Assembly (NCBI GenBank): GCA_016715985.1
Contig: JADJXD010000001.1
Span: forward strand, 1,550,001-1,614,000
Source: Saprospiraceae bacterium
GTDB lineage: Bacteria > Bacteroidota > Bacteroidia > Chitinophagales > Saprospiraceae
Reading direction: 5' to 3'
DNA: 64,000 bases
Positions 51,213 through 60,558 of the stretch are shown here, piece by piece; the first letter of the stretch is position 1; every line of letters begins with the position of its first letter. A model generated the notes under the pieces. That model had not been told where the DNA came from and ran no database searches. It saw only the letters and a program-made list of their open reading frames with translations. Made by a program: the position numbers and the translations under genes.

Positions 51213-54200
51213 TTAAGGTTTAATAATAAAATTAGTGTTGGTCATTACGACTGCACCATTGATACAAAGCATTCTGCCTACTGCGGATGCTCCTGAATTC
51301 ATGGTGACAGAAGTCAATGCCAGAATATTGCCATTAAAAGATGTAAAATCTCCTATGGTAGCAGAACTTCCTGTTTGCCAGAAGATATTTTTTGCCTGAG
51401 CACCACCACTTAAGATGACATTACCTCCTGCTCCTCCGATAGTGGTAAAACCCGAAGCGATCTGAAAAATCCAAACAGCATTTGGATTCCCCTGCGCATC
51501 CAGCGTAAGATCTCCTGATTGTATCAAGAGTGTTGAATTTGTTTTATAGATACCCGGTGTAAGCGTTGTACCTCCTATATCTCCTGAAACAATAACAGGT
51601 GCCGGGGTAGTTGCTCCCTGCGCAAATAAATAGGCATCTGTCAGGTCTTGTTTTGCTTGTGTAAGAATTGCTGCAATTCCCGGTGGGGTCGCATCATCGG
51701 AAGCATAGATGGCTCCATTGATAATAGTTGCCGGCGGAAATCCTGTTACGGAAGACCTCACGCCCGGGGTAATTCCTACGTCCATGTTTATAATCTGACT
51801 GAATCCTGCATTGTTGCTAATTCCTACTCCCGCAAAAATCCCATAAGCAGAGACTGTTTTCAAATCCACCAACGGAGCACCACCTGAGCCTGTTGTAGTA
51901 AAAGTCCAGACATAATCATTCACAAGCGACACGCCGGCCATATTTTTTGCACCCGTTGTGATAGTTGCAGTGTAAGTCGTATTCGGCAAAAGATCTGCGT
52001 TTGGATTAAAAGAAGCTGTGGTACCTGAGTAAGTCACTATTCCGACTACAGGATTATTATTGTTTTGCAGCTTAAAAGTAACTGTATTGATCGTAGAAGG
52101 ATCCATCGGTACGCTGAATGTAGCGGTGATAGTTTTGCTTAGGTTTACATTTGCTGCATTATTGGGTGGATCTGTAGAGACCACTGTGGGTGCTACTGAA
52201 GCTTCAGTGCTAAATGTCCAGACATAATTATTTGTCATGGATGTACCTGAAGAATTTTTTGCACCGGTTGTAATGGTAGCGGTATATATCGCCCCCGGCA
52301 TCAAATTAACTGTAGGATCAAATGAAGCTGTTGTGCCGCTATAAGTCACTGTTCCTGCTACCTGTGTCGTCCCGCGAAATAATGTAAAAGTCGAATTATT
52401 TATAGTAGAAGGATCCATCTGTACACTAAATGTTGCTGTGATGGTTTTATTCAGACTCACATTGGTCGCATTATTTACCGGGTCAGTAGATATGACCGTC
52501 GGAGCTACAGCATTTTCTGTGTTGAATGTCCAGACATAATTGTTTGTCATGGAAGTACCCGCTACATTTTTAACACCATTTGTTATGGTAGCTGTATAAG
52601 TAGCACCTGGTACCAGATTGTCAGTAGGATTAAAAGATGCGGATGTTCCGGCGTAGCTTACTGTTCCTCCGACCTGTGTAGTTCCGCGAAATAACGTAAA
52701 AGTCGTGTTATTGATCGTGGAAGGATCCATTGGTACACTGAATGTAGCGGTGATGGTTTTAGTCAGATTCACATTCGTTGCATTATTCGCATGGTCGGTG
52801 GATATGACCGTTGGTGGTACAAGAGCTTCTGTGCTGAAAGTCCAGATATAATTGTTTGTCATGGAAGTCCCTGCTGTATTTTTGACGCCTGTTGTAATCG
52901 TAGCAGTATAGGTTTCACCCGGAACCATGTTGACAGTTGGATCAAAAGAAGCAGTGGTACCTGTGTAAGTTACTGTCCCTGCTATAGGTGTGGTTCCGCG
53001 AAATAATGTGAAAGTCGAATTATTAATAGTAGAAGGATCCATAGGTACGCTGAATGTTGCTGTGATAGTCTTATTCAGACTAACATTGGTTGCGTTATTT
53101 GCGGGATCGGTAGATATGACAGTGGGTGCTAATAAAGCTCCTGTACTGAATGTCCATGTGTAAGAATCTGCCATTTGCGTACCAGTCAGACTCTTTACTG
53201 TATTTGAAATAGTTGCTGTATAGGTAACTCCTGATACGAGGTTTTCAGTTGGATTAAACGATGCTGTTGTACCCGCATAAGAAACTGCTCCGGCAATTAA
53301 AGTAGCACCATTTCTCAAAGTAAAAGTGGAATTATTAATGGTGGTCGGGTCCATATTTACATTAAAAGTAGCGGTGACTGTTTTATTCAAAGGAACATTT
53401 GTTGCATTATTGGCAGGATCTGTACTGATCACAAGAGGAACTACCCCGGTGAATGTAGTAAATGTCCAGACATAATCGGCTGTTAAAGATACCCCCGCAG
53501 GATTTTTTGCTGCTGTTGTGATAGTAGCTGTATATAATGTGCCGGTGGTCAGAAAATCAGTAGGTGTAAAGGTAACCGTTGAGCCGGTATATGAAATGAT
53601 TCCATTAACAATAGTTGCTCCATTACGAATGACAAATGATGAATTTGTAAGTGTGGAACTATTCATTGGCTCACTAAAAGTGGCAGATATTTTTTTGTTC
53701 AAGTCCACATTCACCTCATTATTGGTAGGATCAGTCGAAATGACCATTGGGGCTCTTAATGAACCGGTAGTAAATGACCAGATATAATCTCCCACTAAGG
53801 ACGTACCTTCTGTATTTTTTACATTGGTACTGATAAATCCAGTGTAAACCGTATTGGGCTTCAGTTCTGCTGAAGGCGTAAAAGAAGCAGTTGAACCGAT
53901 GAATGATACTACTCCATTCACTGCTACTCCGTTTGTACTTAAAATAAAAGTGGATGAATTAATAGTGGAACCGTCCATAGGCATGTTGAATGTCGCTGTA
54001 ACAATTTTATTAAGGGTTACATTTTCTGCAAGATTAGCCGGGTCTGTCGTAACCACTAATGGTGACATGACAGCACCGGTGCTGAATGTCCAGATATAAT
54101 CTGTCTGCAGTGCATTTCCTTTTTTATCCTTGACTGTTGTTTTTACTTTTCCGGTATAAGTTGTATTAGGACTTAAAGGATTTGTAGGTTTGAAAGTAGC

Positions 54201-54470
54201 AGTATTGCCCGAATAGCTAATAGTACCGGAAACTATTCCGGGTCCGGTTATTGTAAACGAATTTTCAGTAATAGTAGAAGGATTCATCTCTTCATTAAAA
54301 TTAACAGAAATAATCTGATCCAGTGGTACATTTGTATCACCATTTGCCGGTATAGTTGATATAACTACCGGGCAGACTCCGTCGATTTCAACAAAATCAT
54401 CTTTAAGGCATCCGGCCATAATGACCATAGACATAGCAATCCCAATTGCTAAATTTTTTTTACCAAACAT
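51213..54470 (-). CDS. lipoprotein with eight Ig-like (Big_5) repeats and an ice-binding (DUF3494) domain
   Basis: 1085 residues. Lipoprotein signal MSMVIMAGC puts the lipid on Cys21. Residues 35-866 are eight consecutive repeats of about 104 residues, each beginning VISTDPANNATNV and ending [Y/I]xWTF[S/T]T, the SbsA/Big_5 Ig-like class. Residues 867-1085 are a DUF3494 ice-binding-like beta-solenoid (AVWIFQIASGFTT ... NIFWQTGSSATIGDFTSFNG). This is the layout of a long surface stalk presenting a tip domain. Despite the name, many DUF3494 domains have no shown ice activity. Followed by ompA after 5 bp. Confidence 0.93.
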   Translation of the reverse strand: MFGKKNLAIGIAMSMVIMAGCLKDDFVEIDGVCPVVISTIPANGDTNVPLDQIISVNFNEEMNPSTITENSFTITGPGIVSGTISYSGNTATFKPTNPLSPNTTYTGKVKTTVKDKKGNALQTDYIWTFSTGAVMSPLVVTTDPANLAENVTLNKIVTATFNMPMDGSTINSSTFILSTNGVAVNGVVSFIGSTASFTPSAELKPNTVYTGFISTNVKNTEGTSLVGDYIWSFTTGSLRAPMVISTDPTNNEVNVDLNKKISATFSEPMNSSTLTNSSFVIRNGATIVNGIISYTGSTVTFTPTDFLTTGTLYTATITTAAKNPAGVSLTADYVWTFTTFTGVVPLVISTDPANNATNVPLNKTVTATFNVNMDPTTINNSTFTLRNGATLIAGAVSYAGTTASFNPTENLVSGVTYTATISNTVKSLTGTQMADSYTWTFSTGALLAPTVISTDPANNATNVSLNKTITATFSVPMDPSTINNSTFTLFRGTTPIAGTVTYTGTTASFDPTVNMVPGETYTATITTGVKNTAGTSMTNNYIWTFSTEALVPPTVISTDHANNATNVNLTKTITATFSVPMDPSTINNTTFTLFRGTTQVGGTVSYAGTSASFNPTDNLVPGATYTATITNGVKNVAGTSMTNNYVWTFNTENAVAPTVISTDPVNNATNVSLNKTITATFSVQMDPSTINNSTFTLFRGTTQVAGTVTYSGTTASFDPTVNLMPGAIYTATITTGAKNSSGTSMTNNYVWTFSTEASVAPTVVSTDPPNNAANVNLSKTITATFSVPMDPSTINTVTFKLQNNNNPVVGIVTYSGTTASFNPNADLLPNTTYTATITTGAKNMAGVSLVNDYVWTFTTTGSGGAPLVDLKTVSAYGIFAGVGISNNAGFSQIINMDVGITPGVRSSVTGFPPATIINGAIYASDDATPPGIAAILTQAKQDLTDAYLFAQGATTPAPVIVSGDIGGTTLTPGIYKTNSTLLIQSGDLTLDAQGNPNAVWIFQIASGFTTIGGAGGNVILSGGAQAKNIFWQTGSSATIGDFTSFNGNILALTSVTMNSGASAVGRMLCINGAVVMTNTNFIIKP
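51873..54368 (-). repeat. eight tandem Ig-like coding repeats, about 312 bp each
   Basis: Coding repeats 4-8 are highly alike even at DNA level; for example GGATCCAT motifs and AATTATT[T/A]AT segments recur at the same phase. Repeats 1-3 are more divergent. The pattern is that of recent expansion of the inner units. Confidence 0.85.
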
Positions 54471-54506
54471 GTTGAAAGTTTATATTGTGAAAGAATTTTC
54501 ACAGCA

Positions 54507-54514
54507 CAAAGGTA
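54507..54514 (-). promoter_or_regulatory. -7 box for the ice-binding/OmpA operon
   Basis: The minus strand reads TACCTTTG, a full TAnnTTTG match, giving a leader of about 30 nt to the ATG at 54470. No exact TTTG lies at the -33 position. Confidence 0.45.
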
Positions 54515-54652
54515 CCGGTATTACGACCGCTAAAGTTTATATAATTGTCTTAATAGGTTGTAAGATTCATATGTGTTGAAAAGCGACAGGATCTAAAAAA
54601 ATTTGTCTTATGTTTTTTGATTTGATTTTATTGAGAGCGCAATATATAAGTA

Positions 54653-54738
54653 ATTGATAATCTATCGTTTTCATTTATATTTTAGGATAAAAAACAGTTG
54701 GTTGTCATATAACAAGTATTTTCAGAGTGGATCAAGTA
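54653..54738 (+). repeat. dispersed repeat family 2, copy 2
   Basis: Aligns with 35804-35888 in the same orientation, sharing ATTGATAATC, TAAAAAACAGTTG, ATATAACAA and GAGTGGAT blocks in order. Confidence 0.6.
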
Positions 54739-54788
54739 TATAATAAGTTTCAAAAATATTTCTTTAGTATGTAAGTATATATTACAAA

Positions 54789-54810
54789 TGTTATTACTTT
54801 TGTTATAACA
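54789..54810 (+). promoter_or_regulatory. mazEF promoter with overlapping inverted-repeat operator
   Basis: The -7 box TACTTTTG (54795-54802) is bracketed by TGTTAT (54789-54794) and ATAACA (54805-54810), an inverted repeat centred on the box. This suits autorepression by the AbrB-type antitoxin. The start codon is 20 bp downstream. Confidence 0.5.
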
Positions 54811-54822
54811 TAATTTTTCCAA

Positions 54823-55074
54823 ATGATACAACAACTAAGAAAAATCGGAAACTCATCAGGAATAATCATTCCTAAATCCATGCTTGAATCGTGCGAAATC
54901 ACTGACAATGTAGAGATGGAAGTAGTACAAGATATGATTATTATTAAGCCTTTGCGCAAGAAAGCACGAGAAAATTGGGACTCCAAATTTAAAGAAGCAA
55001 ATTCAGGCATAGATGGTAGTGAAATTGATTTATTTGATGGTATAACAAATGAATTCGATCTGCATGAATGGTGA
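54823..55074 (+). CDS. mazE: MazE-like antitoxin (AbrB/SpoVT fold)
   Basis: 83 residues. IQQLRKIGNSSGIIIPKSML is the swapped-hairpin AbrB DNA-binding motif. The acidic C-terminal tail (GSEIDLFDGITNEFDLHEW) would occupy the toxin active site. It overlaps the MazF-like gene downstream, and its promoter contains an inverted repeat suitable for self-repression. The family call is firm; the pairing rests on adjacency. Confidence 0.9.
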   Translation: MIQQLRKIGNSSGIIIPKSMLESCEITDNVEMEVVQDMIIIKPLRKKARENWDSKFKEANSGIDGSEIDLFDGITNEFDLHEW

Positions 55075-55402
55075 TAATAGAAAAATCAATAGGTTTGAAA
55101 TTTGGATAGTATGTTTAGACCCAACGATAGGAAGTGAAATTTCCACATCACGACCTTGTTTGGTAATTTCCCCAAATGAAATGAATAATAATTTGAAAAC
55201 TATTCTTGTGGCTCCGTTGACCCACACCATTAAACAATATCCTACCAGAATATCAGTCCGATTAAAAAATCAAAATGGAGAAATAGCTCTTGATCAGATA
55301 AGAGCCGTAGATCGATTGCGTTTTATACAAAAGATCATGGTGCTTGATAAAGTTAATTCATTTGTCGTTTGTGAAAAATTGAAAGAAATTTTTGAGTATT
55401 AA
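55064..55402 (+). CDS. mazF: MazF/PemK-family endoribonuclease toxin
   Basis: 112 residues from the ATG at 55064, overlapping mazE by 11 bp; an in-frame ATG at 55049 is an alternative. Family features: RFEIWIVCLDPTIGSEIST, RPCLVISPNEMNN, LVAPLTHTIKQYPTRI and ALDQIRAVDRLRF, the usual strands with the catalytic Arg and Thr/Ser region. MazF toxins cut mRNA or rRNA at short sequences; specificity here is not predictable. Confidence 0.92.
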   Translation: MNGDNRKINRFEIWIVCLDPTIGSEISTSRPCLVISPNEMNNNLKTILVAPLTHTIKQYPTRISVRLKNQNGEIALDQIRAVDRLRFIQKIMVLDKVNSFVVCEKLKEIFEY

Positions 55403-55498
55403 GTTGAGCTCCTTTGCCATTGACTGATTGTAAAGCAATGTTTGAAAGTCATATTTTGGAAGTTGTGATAATATTTTTGGATTTTTTTATTCTTATTC

Positions 55499-58372
55499 TC
55501 ATATCACCGTCACCGTCCCAACCTTCTGAATGTTGCCTTCCGGGGTATGTATCGTGAGCAGATAGATATAGACACCGGGTTGAACCTTGCTTTTTTCAGG
55601 GGTCCAGGCTCCTTCGATATTTCCACCTTCCAGATTTAGTCGGGTATAAATCTGATTGCCCCATCGGTCGTAGATGGACATGTCATATGTGACTCCTGTA
55701 CTTTTGAGATAGAAGTGTCTGTTGTCTTCTGACCCAGTCGAAGTGATGACATTGGGTAATATAATCGCTGATTCAGGATTCAGGACGTTGACCTTAAGTG
55801 ACCGGGTATAAATACAACCGTTTTCGTCCACAAATGTAATACTGTAAACCCGGTCTTCGACTCCCAGTATCAATATGGAATCACTCTGACTTCGAATATC
55901 GGTGTCCGGACTGAACAGAATCGTATCCGTCGTACCACCGGAATCTGTGTAAGCTAAAGAGCGCAGTTTCATTTTGTCGATGGTGATTTCATCGGTCATA
56001 GAGACGGAATATTCATTTATGGATAACAGTATAAAAGTGTCTTTGATGATACAACCGTATTTATTCATAATAGAAATAATATAGTTTCCCGCACCAAGGT
56101 TATCGGACATTCCCTGTGTTGCAGGTATGTCATTGATGCTGATTTCAAAAAGTTCAGATAAATTTTCACTGACAATACGTATACTGCCATTGTTAAGGTC
56201 GCAATCCGGCATTTTGATATCTATGCCGTAAGGTATGACCGGGGCGAATTGGATGGTGATACTTTTGGACTGAATACATCCTTTATCATCCGTAAAGCTG
56301 ACAGCATAGTTGCCGGAAGATAAAGTTACTTCATTTTTGGTTTCACCGGTACTCCATCTGATGTTCGTGGAAGGTGATGCTGACGCAGTTGTTGTCTTTC
56401 CTTCACACAATACTTCATCTTCTACAGTAACTATAAATTGCGGCAGGGTATGCGACTGATAGACTGTTTTGATTAGTGTGTCACATCCTGTTACTGCGGG
56501 TTTATACCGTACGATAGTATCACCGACATTGTATGGCACATTTTGAATGAACAATGTAGCATTGTCGCAGGTAAACGTATCTCTAAATAACATTTGAGAT
56601 GGAATTGACCGTAATGTAATCGTGATCAGGGTATCACAACCCGACGATGCTGGTATACTGTCTGTAATGCTCTGTCCGGGGGTGTAGTCTATACCATTGT
56701 ATGTATAAGTATCTCCATCGCATAGGTCAATGGAGATGGCCTTTGGTATTTTGACATAAGATCGGGAGATATTGATCGTGTCACTGATAATACAGCCATC
56801 TAAGGTGGTGATATCTACAAAATAATTGCCGGATTCAGTTAATGTCCTTTCAGCTTCTGTACTTCCGTCACTCCAGAGTACCTCATCACCGGGCTGCACC
56901 GGAGTACTTATAAAATGGCTTTCTGCATGACAAAGGGATACATCCGGACCGAGGTCAAGGGTTCTGTTGGGCAGCTTTTGAATGTTAAGTACTGCTGTGT
57001 CATTACCGCATTCGGGACTGTGTACAATGTAATGGTAAACAGATTCATTATCTGTTGAAGGGTCGTAGACATCATTAATCAATGTCGGTTGCCAGGTTCC
57101 GCCTGTTTGTCCTTTGAGCAAAAAAGAGACGCCATCCACTTTCTGTTTTGCACATACCAGAAGTGTAGTGTCTTTGCCTGCGTAAGCACGTTCGCCAATG
57201 CGGATAAAGCATTGTGCCTGATTGCTCTTGATTGAATTGTATGCAATAATGGTAAGTGTTCGGACACCTGCCGACGTGATGTCACCAGTATGAGCATATC
57301 TGATAGCTTTGAGCGCTGTGCGCCAGGCTTCATCCGAACGATCACCGGACAAGGCCAATAAATATCTCCCATTTTGGTATGAAAGTAATGCATCCGGAAG
57401 GCTCGAATCAAGTGTCAGTCCTTCTGCATCACTATCCAGATCACCCGTCAGGCTGATGACGATACTATCGAGAAATGCCGAAGTATGAAGAAAAAGATCA
57501 TCATCTACGATGGGTGTAATTTTGTTTTCTGTACACACGATAGCCTCATTGCGAAAATCATATGGATATACCCCGCTGCTATTATCCCTGTCGAGGTCTA
57601 AGAGGAGATCGCATTCGGGGTCAGAAGCAAGGAATTCTAGTGGGGATGTGGCACCAAGAACTTTTGTCAAATCGTTACTACACAATAGTACTCCTGTTTT
57701 GTTTTCAATATCTACACTAAAAAGTTTATAAAATGGATCATTACTTGAAGTTTCCAAGGTATTCATACTACCTATTCCTAATATAATTGTACTATCACAA
57801 CTATATGGTATAGACACACTACCTAAGAAAGCCGTATTGTCAATTATGAACTCTGATATTAAAGGATTTGACAAATTTACTTTAAATAAACCGCTAATAC
57901 CATTAACTTGATCATATCCAAAGGTAGTGTATACATCTCCACTGTAAAAGAAAAAATCACAATTACAATCACCAGGAAATTCTCCAAGAAATTCCAAGAA
58001 ATTTGTTTTAATATTGAAAGAATAAAAGTCTTTAAGGCCTCCATAAAAAACACCATTTATGTCACATACTAAACCATTACTTTTAAAAGGAAGAGTTATT
58101 TTTTTGGTTGAGGAACAAGTATTCAGATCTATCAAATAAAGACTCGAACCTATTTGACTTTCTGGATTGACACCATACAAATTTCCATCAGGGTGAAATG
58201 CAAGATCAGTAAAATATGAGCCAGGCATAAAACAAATACTCTCCTTAGAACAGGTTTGAACATCATATTTAAATATCCAATCAGGTTCTGACATATAAAT
58301 GGTCTGTGTGTAAATCTTAATCGGAATAAAAAATGTGCATATTATGAGAAGATATTTTAAGGAAACATTCAT
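55499..58372 (-). CDS. large secreted protein with propeller-like N-terminus and type-B T9SS domain
   Basis: 957 residues. Signal peptide (YLLIICTFFIPIKIYTQ). Residues 25-280 are propeller-like (DLAFHPDGNLYGVNPESQ). Residues 285-395 form a cadherin-like segment also found in other Bacteroidota surface proteins (LDSDAEGLTLDSSLPDALLS). Several Ig/HYR-like repeats follow, two with WSDGST- or WSTGET-type strands. The C-terminus (YDMSIYDRWGNQIYTRLNL ... GVYIYLLTIHTPEG) is the gliding-motility-associated type-B T9SS domain. Its AT-richer first 650 bp differ in base use from the rest. Function unknown. Confidence 0.85.
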   Translation of the reverse strand: MNVSLKYLLIICTFFIPIKIYTQTIYMSEPDWIFKYDVQTCSKESICFMPGSYFTDLAFHPDGNLYGVNPESQIGSSLYLIDLNTCSSTKKITLPFKSNGLVCDINGVFYGGLKDFYSFNIKTNFLEFLGEFPGDCNCDFFFYSGDVYTTFGYDQVNGISGLFKVNLSNPLISEFIIDNTAFLGSVSIPYSCDSTIILGIGSMNTLETSSNDPFYKLFSVDIENKTGVLLCSNDLTKVLGATSPLEFLASDPECDLLLDLDRDNSSGVYPYDFRNEAIVCTENKITPIVDDDLFLHTSAFLDSIVISLTGDLDSDAEGLTLDSSLPDALLSYQNGRYLLALSGDRSDEAWRTALKAIRYAHTGDITSAGVRTLTIIAYNSIKSNQAQCFIRIGERAYAGKDTTLLVCAKQKVDGVSFLLKGQTGGTWQPTLINDVYDPSTDNESVYHYIVHSPECGNDTAVLNIQKLPNRTLDLGPDVSLCHAESHFISTPVQPGDEVLWSDGSTEAERTLTESGNYFVDITTLDGCIISDTINISRSYVKIPKAISIDLCDGDTYTYNGIDYTPGQSITDSIPASSGCDTLITITLRSIPSQMLFRDTFTCDNATLFIQNVPYNVGDTIVRYKPAVTGCDTLIKTVYQSHTLPQFIVTVEDEVLCEGKTTTASASPSTNIRWSTGETKNEVTLSSGNYAVSFTDDKGCIQSKSITIQFAPVIPYGIDIKMPDCDLNNGSIRIVSENLSELFEISINDIPATQGMSDNLGAGNYIISIMNKYGCIIKDTFILLSINEYSVSMTDEITIDKMKLRSLAYTDSGGTTDTILFSPDTDIRSQSDSILILGVEDRVYSITFVDENGCIYTRSLKVNVLNPESAIILPNVITSTGSEDNRHFYLKSTGVTYDMSIYDRWGNQIYTRLNLEGGNIEGAWTPEKSKVQPGVYIYLLTIHTPEGNIQKVGTVTVI

Positions 58373-58590
58373 CTGTTTGGAAGCTAATTTAAAATACCAA
58401 GCGAATGTTTATTTTTATTCGGATGATATTAGAGTTTTATTTCGGAAATTGTAAAAATAAAACATTTTTCCTTTATTGTCAAGGCTGGATTGACATTATT
58501 TGTCTTTGGCGGCACATTTCAGGGTTAATATTTTTTGATTTGATAATATCTGTCATCTTTAATTTCTCTGGTTGTATAAATAAATCATTT

Positions 58591-58630
58591 ATAAATATAT
58601 TTACGTTTCATAAATATAAAACATAAATAT
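58591..58630 (+). promoter_or_regulatory. three ATAAATAT iterons before the RHH-MazF genes
   Basis: ATAAATAT occurs at 58591-58598, 58610-58617 and 58623-58630, the last overlapping the start codon. A TACGTTTC box (one mismatch to TAnnTTTG) lies between the first and second. Repeated short sites are typical operators of ribbon-helix-helix antitoxins. Confidence 0.5.
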
Positions 58631-58877
58631 GGCAACTTTTACATCTTCACTGCCCGATGAAATGCTGAAAAGACTACAAGACCTATCTGCTGAACTCAAG
58701 GTACCCAAAAATCGCATTTTGGAACGAGCCTTAGATAAGTATCTTCATGAAGTGGAGCGAAAGATTTTTATCAGATCTTACCAAGCCATGTCCGGTGACC
58801 AGGAGTCGCTCTCATTAGCTGAGGAAGGAATAGAGGAATACCACGATGAATTAAGAAAACTAGATGAAAAGATGTGA
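58629..58877 (+). CDS. ribbon-helix-helix antitoxin
   Basis: 82 residues. FTSSLPDEMLKRLQDLSAEL and VPKNRILERALDKYL form the strand-helix-helix DNA-binding fold (residues about 3-45), followed by an acidic tail (EEGIEEYHDELRKLDEKM) that should bind the toxin. It overlaps the MazF-like gene by 14 bp and has repeated ATAAATAT sites at its start. Pairs a MetJ/Arc-type regulator with a MazF toxin. Confidence 0.88.
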   Translation: MATFTSSLPDEMLKRLQDLSAELKVPKNRILERALDKYLHEVERKIFIRSYQAMSGDQESLSLAEEGIEEYHDELRKLDEKM

Positions 58878-59196
58878 AATTTTGATAGCAGGATTAAATC
58901 CTGTTTCTGGTAAGGAACAGCAAGGCAAAAGACCCGTAGTGATTATTAGTGGAAATGCCATGAACGATCACATTGGGCTGGTGATTGTTTGTCCTTTAAC
59001 TTCAAAAATTAAAAACTTTGTGGGTGACATTTTTTTGCACCCGGATAAAAACAATGGATTGGAAAATGAGTCTGAAGTGTTGATATTTCAGTTAAGAACC
59101 ATTTCAAAGAGTCGTTTGATAAATAGATTGGGTTTTATCAGAACACCACAACCGGATTCAATTATAGAGAATCTGAATAAGATATTGAAATATTGA
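58864..59196 (+). CDS. MazF/PemK-family toxin
   Basis: 110 residues: RCEILIAGLNPVSGKEQQGKRP, VVIISGNAMNDHIGLVIVCPLT, NENE-like ENESEVLIFQLRTISKSRLINRLG. The family Arg and Thr/Ser positions are present. It differs clearly from the MazF at 55064-55402 (few identities beyond the family core), so the two arose separately rather than by local duplication. Confidence 0.9.
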   Translation: MKRCEILIAGLNPVSGKEQQGKRPVVIISGNAMNDHIGLVIVCPLTSKIKNFVGDIFLHPDKNNGLENESEVLIFQLRTISKSRLINRLGFIRTPQPDSIIENLNKILKY

Positions 59197-59234
59197 GAAG
59201 GAAAGTAAATTCAATATTTTAATGAATTACTCGT

Positions 59235-59242
59235 TACCTTTG
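59235..59242 (+). promoter_or_regulatory. -7 box for the nucleoid-associated protein gene
   Basis: TACCTTTG matches TAnnTTTG, with a leader of about 17 nt to the ATG at 59266. No clear -33 box. Confidence 0.5.
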
Positions 59243-59265
59243 CCCACTTCAAAAAAATTGAACCC

Positions 59266-60312
59266 ATGATAAATTATATAGAAGCTTCACTCGATGGAGT
59301 CACAGCCCATTTTATAGGGAATCAGAATGAAGGGGAGGATATTATTTATTCTCCGGCATTGCTTGATATCACGGACGCTGAGCTATACGATGTACTCTTT
59401 AAATATTTTATGACTCATTTTAAGGAGCCTGAATATTTCAATTTTACGTTTTCATCAGGTGAAATAGCACTTAATCCGGTGTATAATTTTGTGGCCAATA
59501 TATTTGATGATCCTTCCTGTCTGCACGAACAATCGGTCAAAATAGCCCGTCATCTCTACGAAAAATCAAAACATCCCAATATCAAATCAGGAGAGTTGTA
59601 TATTTCCTATTTCAGCAATGTCCTGGTAGATGACGAACTGGTGGATGCCGTAGGTATTTTCAAATCTGAAAATAAAGATCTGTTTCTGAAACTGGAAAGA
59701 GAAGGACAGTCTTTTCACTTGCTGAAAGATTCCGGAACCAATATAGGAAAATTGGACAAAGGCTGCCTGATCTTCAACACAGAACGGGAAGATGGCTTTA
59801 AAATATGCAATATCGATCACAGCAACCGCTATAAAGAAGCCCAATACTGGCGTGAAGAATTCCTCATGATCACGGCACGGGCTGATGATTATCACCAGAC
59901 TAAAAACTATATTCAGGCTACCAAAAACTTCATCAAAGATCGGATGTTCAAAGAGTTTGACACGGACAAAACAGACGAAGCGGCAGTCATGAACCGATCA
60001 TTTGAATATTTCAAACATCAGGAAAAATTTGATTCTGCCGAATATGAAACCCGTGTTTTCAAAGACAATAAAGTAGTAGAAGCATTTCAGGATTACAAAG
60101 AAGAATATCAGAATACCCGTTCTGCATCTTTGGGAGACTCTTTTGATATATCGGATTACGCGGTCAAAAAACAAAGTCGTGTTTTCAAAAGCATCATTAA
60201 ATTGGACAAAAATTTTCACATATATGTCCATGGGGATAAAAATAAAATTGAAAAGGGAACGGACAATGAAGGCCGGAAATATTATATTTTGTATTATGAT
60301 GATGAGAGTTGA
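59266..60312 (+). CDS. nucleoid-associated protein (NdpA/YejK family)
   Basis: 348 residues, the length of the 37-kDa nucleoid-associated family. Recognised from the N-terminal GVTAHFIGNQNEGEDIIYSP, the central SGELYISYFSNVLVDDELVDAVGIFK (family core) and IDHSNRYKEAQYWREEFL, with a long helical C-terminal part. No signal peptide, so cytoplasmic and probably DNA-associated; exact role is unclear even in E. coli. It follows the RHH-MazF genes and has its own promoter-like box. Confidence 0.9.
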   Translation: MINYIEASLDGVTAHFIGNQNEGEDIIYSPALLDITDAELYDVLFKYFMTHFKEPEYFNFTFSSGEIALNPVYNFVANIFDDPSCLHEQSVKIARHLYEKSKHPNIKSGELYISYFSNVLVDDELVDAVGIFKSENKDLFLKLEREGQSFHLLKDSGTNIGKLDKGCLIFNTEREDGFKICNIDHSNRYKEAQYWREEFLMITARADDYHQTKNYIQATKNFIKDRMFKEFDTDKTDEAAVMNRSFEYFKHQEKFDSAEYETRVFKDNKVVEAFQDYKEEYQNTRSASLGDSFDISDYAVKKQSRVFKSIIKLDKNFHIYVHGDKNKIEKGTDNEGRKYYILYYDDES

Positions 60313-60439
60313 TATTTTTATCTGACATATGCTTTAAACTACTATTACATTTAGCACAGTCAAACATATTTTAACAGGAATTCGATAAACAATAAATTCA
60401 TTAATAAAACTTTATGCTAAAGATAGGTTTTAGTTACTG

Positions 60440-60558
60440 CATAAATACCCCAGCGGGGTATAATATTTATAGCCCTGGGTTTTAACCCAGGGTAAAAATG
60501 CATACAAAGCCTAATTTTGGCGTGATTTTTGCCAAAAAATGCAAAAATCGTGACAAAA
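60440..60558 (-). repeat. dispersed palindromic intergenic repeat, copy 2
   Basis: Reads on the minus strand as the partner of 32622-32770, with hairpins CCCTGGGTTAAAACCCAGGG and ACCCCGCTGGGGT but without the 24-base hairpin insertion. Its left arm continues to about 60562 and therefore includes the stop codon of the methyltransferase gene. Confidence 0.75.

Larger units (their letters stand above)
54471..54822. other. 352-bp divergent intergenic region
   Basis: No gene seen. Holds the promoter box of the ice-binding operon, the second copy of dispersed repeat family 2, and the mazEF promoter/operator. Confidence 0.55.
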
